Shown: positions 60,922 through 64,000 of the stretch, piece by piece
Position numbering within the stretch: position 1 is the stretch's first letter
How the letters are laid out: every line of letters starts with the position of its first letter
Source of the DNA: Epichloe hybrida
Lineage: Eukaryota; Ascomycota; Sordariomycetes; Hypocreales; Clavicipitaceae
DNA: 64,000 nucleotides
Reading direction: 5' to 3'
Assembly: GCA_019022495.1 (NCBI GenBank)
Contig: JAFEKR010000004.1
Location: 2,542,001 to 2,606,000 of the forward strand
Translations under genes and position numbers: made by a program
The notes under the pieces: generated by a model
The model's database searches: none
Seen by the model: the letters and a program-made list of their open reading frames with translations, nothing else
What the model was told of the DNA's origin: nothing

Positions 60922-61253
60922 TATTACTAATATTACTAGTATTACTAAGATCACTAAGATTACTAAGATCACTAAGATTACTAAGATTACTAAGATTACT
61001 AAGATTACTAAGATTACTAAGATTACTAAGATTACTAAGATTACTAAGATTACTTATAATATTATTAGTGTTAAAGTTTAATAATAAATAAATAATAAAT
61101 AAATAACTTAAATATAAATACTAGTAATTATAAGTAAATTACTATAGTAAAAGCTATAGTTTTTAATAACTTAGTATTTTAAGGTTTTTAAAAATATTAA
61201 TATTATAAAAATGTTTTCTCTTTTGTGTTTTTTTAAAATAATAATAAATGTAA
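60922..61253 (-). mobile_element. Inverted fragment of the hAT-like element
   Basis: Reverse complement of about 52755-53060, including the mirrored (AGATTACTA)n array at 60944-61053 and the following AT-rich block up to the run TTTTTTTAAAATAATAATAA. It ends abruptly at about 61253. Confidence 0.65.
60944..61053 (+). repeat. (AGATTACTA)n minisatellite
   Basis: About twelve 9-bp units, with AGATCACTA variants at the left, the mirror of the 52966 array. A chance open frame through it gives a Leu-Leu-Arg repeat that I do not accept as a gene. Confidence 0.9.
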
Positions 61254-64000
61254 AATTGTGGCTTCCTTTGGACCTTTGGATAATAGATAGTTTAACTGTG
61301 GCTAAAGAGTAGAGCTACTAAAGGGATGCACGTAATGCGATTAGACATATCGCAAGCTACCCCACTCCGTTAGTAGTAGTATTACACTATAGCCTTACTT
61401 TTCCCCCTTTTTACCTACCTTCTCTTCTAGCTAGATTCCTCTCCTTCTCCCTCTTTTTTTCTCTCTTAGTTATTAGCTATTATTATTAACTTTATTAAAT
61501 TTAACCCCTTCGCACTAGTGTAATGTTCCTTAGTGTAACTAACACTAATTAGTAGTTAACTATAACTATAAATAAGTTAGGTATTATAAGAAAAGACATT
61601 TCTATAGACACTATAGCCACTACCCCTTATTATGCTAAATTAATAGTTATTATGGTAGAGAGGCATAACTATAGAGTGTGCTAAAGGAAGATAGACTAGA
61701 ATCCTAGTAATAGGCTTGTTAGACTTCTAAGAGATTAATCTATTAACTCTTAGGCCTTTGGGATATTTAGTTAATTATTAATCTTATTATCTATTATAAG
61801 AAAACTAACTAAATAACTAAATCTATTGCTATAAGGCATTTCATTTAAACCTAATGTTAAAAACAATCCTTAGCTAAGCTAGCTAACCTATATAACCTCC
61901 TTTTACACTCTCTTTATAACCCCTTTTCTCTCTTTATAGCTTTTTACGCCTTAGTATTCTAAATATTAAGTTGTTTCTGCTTTTGCGCTATCTTTGTAGC
62001 CTGCTCTTCCCTCTTTTTGCTGTTTTTCCCTCTTTTATACTTTTTCCATTATTTTTCGTTATTTCCCTCTATTTATCCTATTAATCTTACTAATCCTATT
62101 TATCCTATTCCATTTATCCTGTTTATTCTGTCCTATTTATCTTATTTATCCTATTTATCCTACTTATTTTACAAGTAAAGCTCTAGGCTCTATTGTGTTA
62201 ATTATGGCACTTTTACCCTATTTTTATTAGCCTTATTAATTTAAGACTAATATTACTAAAGAGATAAAACTAGAGGGCAAAAGAATAATAAGGGGCACTC
62301 CCTAAAACACGCCCCTTTTCTCTAAACCCCTATAAGTATCTTTAAAGATAACTATCCTTAAAAGACCTTAAGAGGATAAACTCCCACTATATCTATAACC
62401 GCTTACTAGTAAGCTTATAAGAGATTAGAAAGAATCTAATAATCTAGATCCTAAGACTACTATATAGCCTAAGCTTAATAATTATATTATAGGGTTTATT
62501 AACCTTAGTAAGCGTTAGGGCTAGAGAGATAATAACCTCTAGGAATTATTTTAAGAGGACTTTAAAGGCTAGTCTAAGGATACCTTTAAAAGAGCAAATA
62601 AGAATATTATAAGAGAGCTACGTAACTCTTTATAAGATTATAGCGTTCTTATTAAATAAGGCCTAGGATATTTAATTCTAGTATTACTTAAAGAAGTGCT
62701 TTATTAAACCTTAATACCTTATTAGCTAAAAGAAAGGTTAAGATCCTCTAAACCGCCTTAAATATAACCTCTATAGGCCACTACTATAAAGACCTTGCTT
62801 AATGTTCCTAGCTCCTAAAGGGAATAATTACTACATTCTCTATAAGAACCCTTATAATAATCTTAGTTATATTAGGAGCTTAACCCTTAATAGTTTAATT
62901 TCCCTCCTTAATACCTTCCTTTTAATAAGTAAATTATAAAGAAAATCTCTAAGCTTATAAAGATATATAAGAATAGTAACTATTATAGTGAAAAGCTATA
63001 TAACTTTCTCTTACTAAAGCTTACGCTTTTTAAGAGTAAGTATAACTAGATTAACCTCCCTAAGTTATATTTTAGTAAAGCATTCCTTATTATATTAATA
63101 GGAGATACTAAATAGCACTTTCTTAATTACCTTACTAGTAAGAATCTCTTATATAAAGAGATAATTATAAATATCTATTAACACTTTAAGATAAAGAGTA
63201 ATTAATAATTTTACTAATATAAATAAAGTAATATAACTCTTAAGAACATTATTACTTAGAACCCTAATAAGAGCAAGCTTAAGTGCCTTAAGATTTTATT
63301 AACTACCTTAAAGAGAGTTTATAGAGAGCTATACCCCTCTAATATAGTGAATATAAAGCTCTATAAGTAAACCTTAAATACAGTCTCTAGTATCCCTAAA
63401 TATTAGGTAGTAAAGTATATATACACACTAGGCTTTAAGAACCTTACTAGTAACCTTTATAAATTAATTATAATTACAGAGAGTAATATAAGAAGTAACT
63501 AATACTACTAGCATTAAGATAAAGACTTATTAGAGGTAATGTTTATAGATTGCTAATATAGCTAATAGAATTAAAGAGACTAAGGAAAAGAAGGTTATTA
63601 TAGTAACTCTAAATAACCTAAGTAATACTTTATCTATAGTAAGAGTAGCTACTAGTTATTAAACCACACTAACACTAAACATTAAAAAGAGAAAAAGAGG
63701 TAGTAAGCTAGTAAGAACTATTATTTACCTCCTATAGAGAAGAAGTTTTAGGCATTCCTTATTTTATTTAAAGGAAATAATAGTAATAATAAAGAGAAAA
63801 TAAAAGACTAGGAAACATAGCTTAAGGCCTTTACTTAGGACTAAGATAACAGCAATAATAATATTAAGAAAAAGCTATTGTTAAAGGCATAACTTAGCAT
63901 TACATAATTCTTTTACGTAGGATTACAAAAATGTTATAGCTTACACTAAAAGGTTAAGAACGAAGTAATGGCTAAGACTATTATAGTTGCTGCTAGATAG
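61254..64000 (+). mobile_element. RIP-decayed repeat region, possible retroelement gag near the end
   Basis: AT-rich and TpA-rich with no long frame. At about 63925-63960 the plus strand reads KCYSLH followed by a stop and KVKNE, which could be a decayed CCHC zinc knuckle of a Gag protein. No LTR or terminal repeat is visible, and the element would continue past the window. Low certainty about type. Confidence 0.4.

Noticed and set aside
48577..61053. CRISPR-like arrays
   Set aside because: The regular repeats are 9-10 bp minisatellites without spacers, in a eukaryotic genome.
60846..61091. 81-codon frame with a Leu-Leu-Arg run
   Set aside because: It is a translation of the 9-bp minisatellite and part of the 119-bp repeat.

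Overview
This window looks like a 64-kb piece of a filamentous ascomycete (Pezizomycotina) genome. Protein-coding genes carry 46-87 bp introns with GTAAGT/GTACGT donors and CTAAC-type branch sites. They sit in GC-balanced islands between very AT-rich, TpA-rich blocks full of decayed transposons. Almost every lesion in those blocks, and in several host genes, is a C-to-T or G-to-A change (CAG/CAA to TAG/TAA, TGG to TAG/TGA). That is the signature of repeat-induced point mutation (RIP), so I read this as a 'two-speed' region next to a TE-rich compartment. Species cannot be told from the sequence alone.

Layout. (1) 1-11113: a tandem, LTR-sharing retroelement with 270-bp LTRs, interrupted by a full Ty1/Copia element (1062-8259, TSD ATTTG) and by a solo LTR of the same 270-bp family (10354-10623, TSD AGTAA). 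(2) 11114-25680: a gene island. It holds an unidentified truncated gene, a cytochrome P450 pseudogene, an intact one-intron gene with a TNT1/Copia-like beta-barrel domain, a DUF3435 tyrosine-recombinase pseudogene with five amber codons, an intact 1297-residue ABC-B transporter in seven exons, and the remnant of a SAM methyltransferase. (3) 25686-31589: a second complete Copia element (266-bp LTRs, TSD GTACC). It ends 97 bp before the start codon of the next gene. (4) 31687-47288: an NDR/COT1-type kinase; a solo Gypsy LTR that abuts a three-exon gene for a 60-residue secreted cysteine-rich protein, found by splicing; a large decayed gene with a HicA-like C-terminus; further decayed minus-strand genes; a DUF7587-type gene; an atypical protein kinase; and a small Cys/His protein. 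(5) 47590-64000: nested transposons. A 344-bp tandem repeat is cut by a hAT-like end. A MULE-like element (48676-51232, TSD TACTAATA) lies in one hAT-like copy. A Gypsy element (53126-60210, TSD CTAGT) lies in another (51676-60754). There are also two 119-bp GC-tract repeats and several minisatellites.

How it fits together. The P450, ABC transporter and methyltransferase remnant are compatible with the relic of a specialised-metabolism locus in which only the transporter is intact (inference). The DUF3435 gene belongs to the recombinase type that drives fungal Starship elements, but no element ends were found. The most interesting host gene is the hidden secreted cysteine-rich peptide, whose start codon lies 40 bp after a solo LTR. 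All family calls come from reading motifs; no database search was possible.
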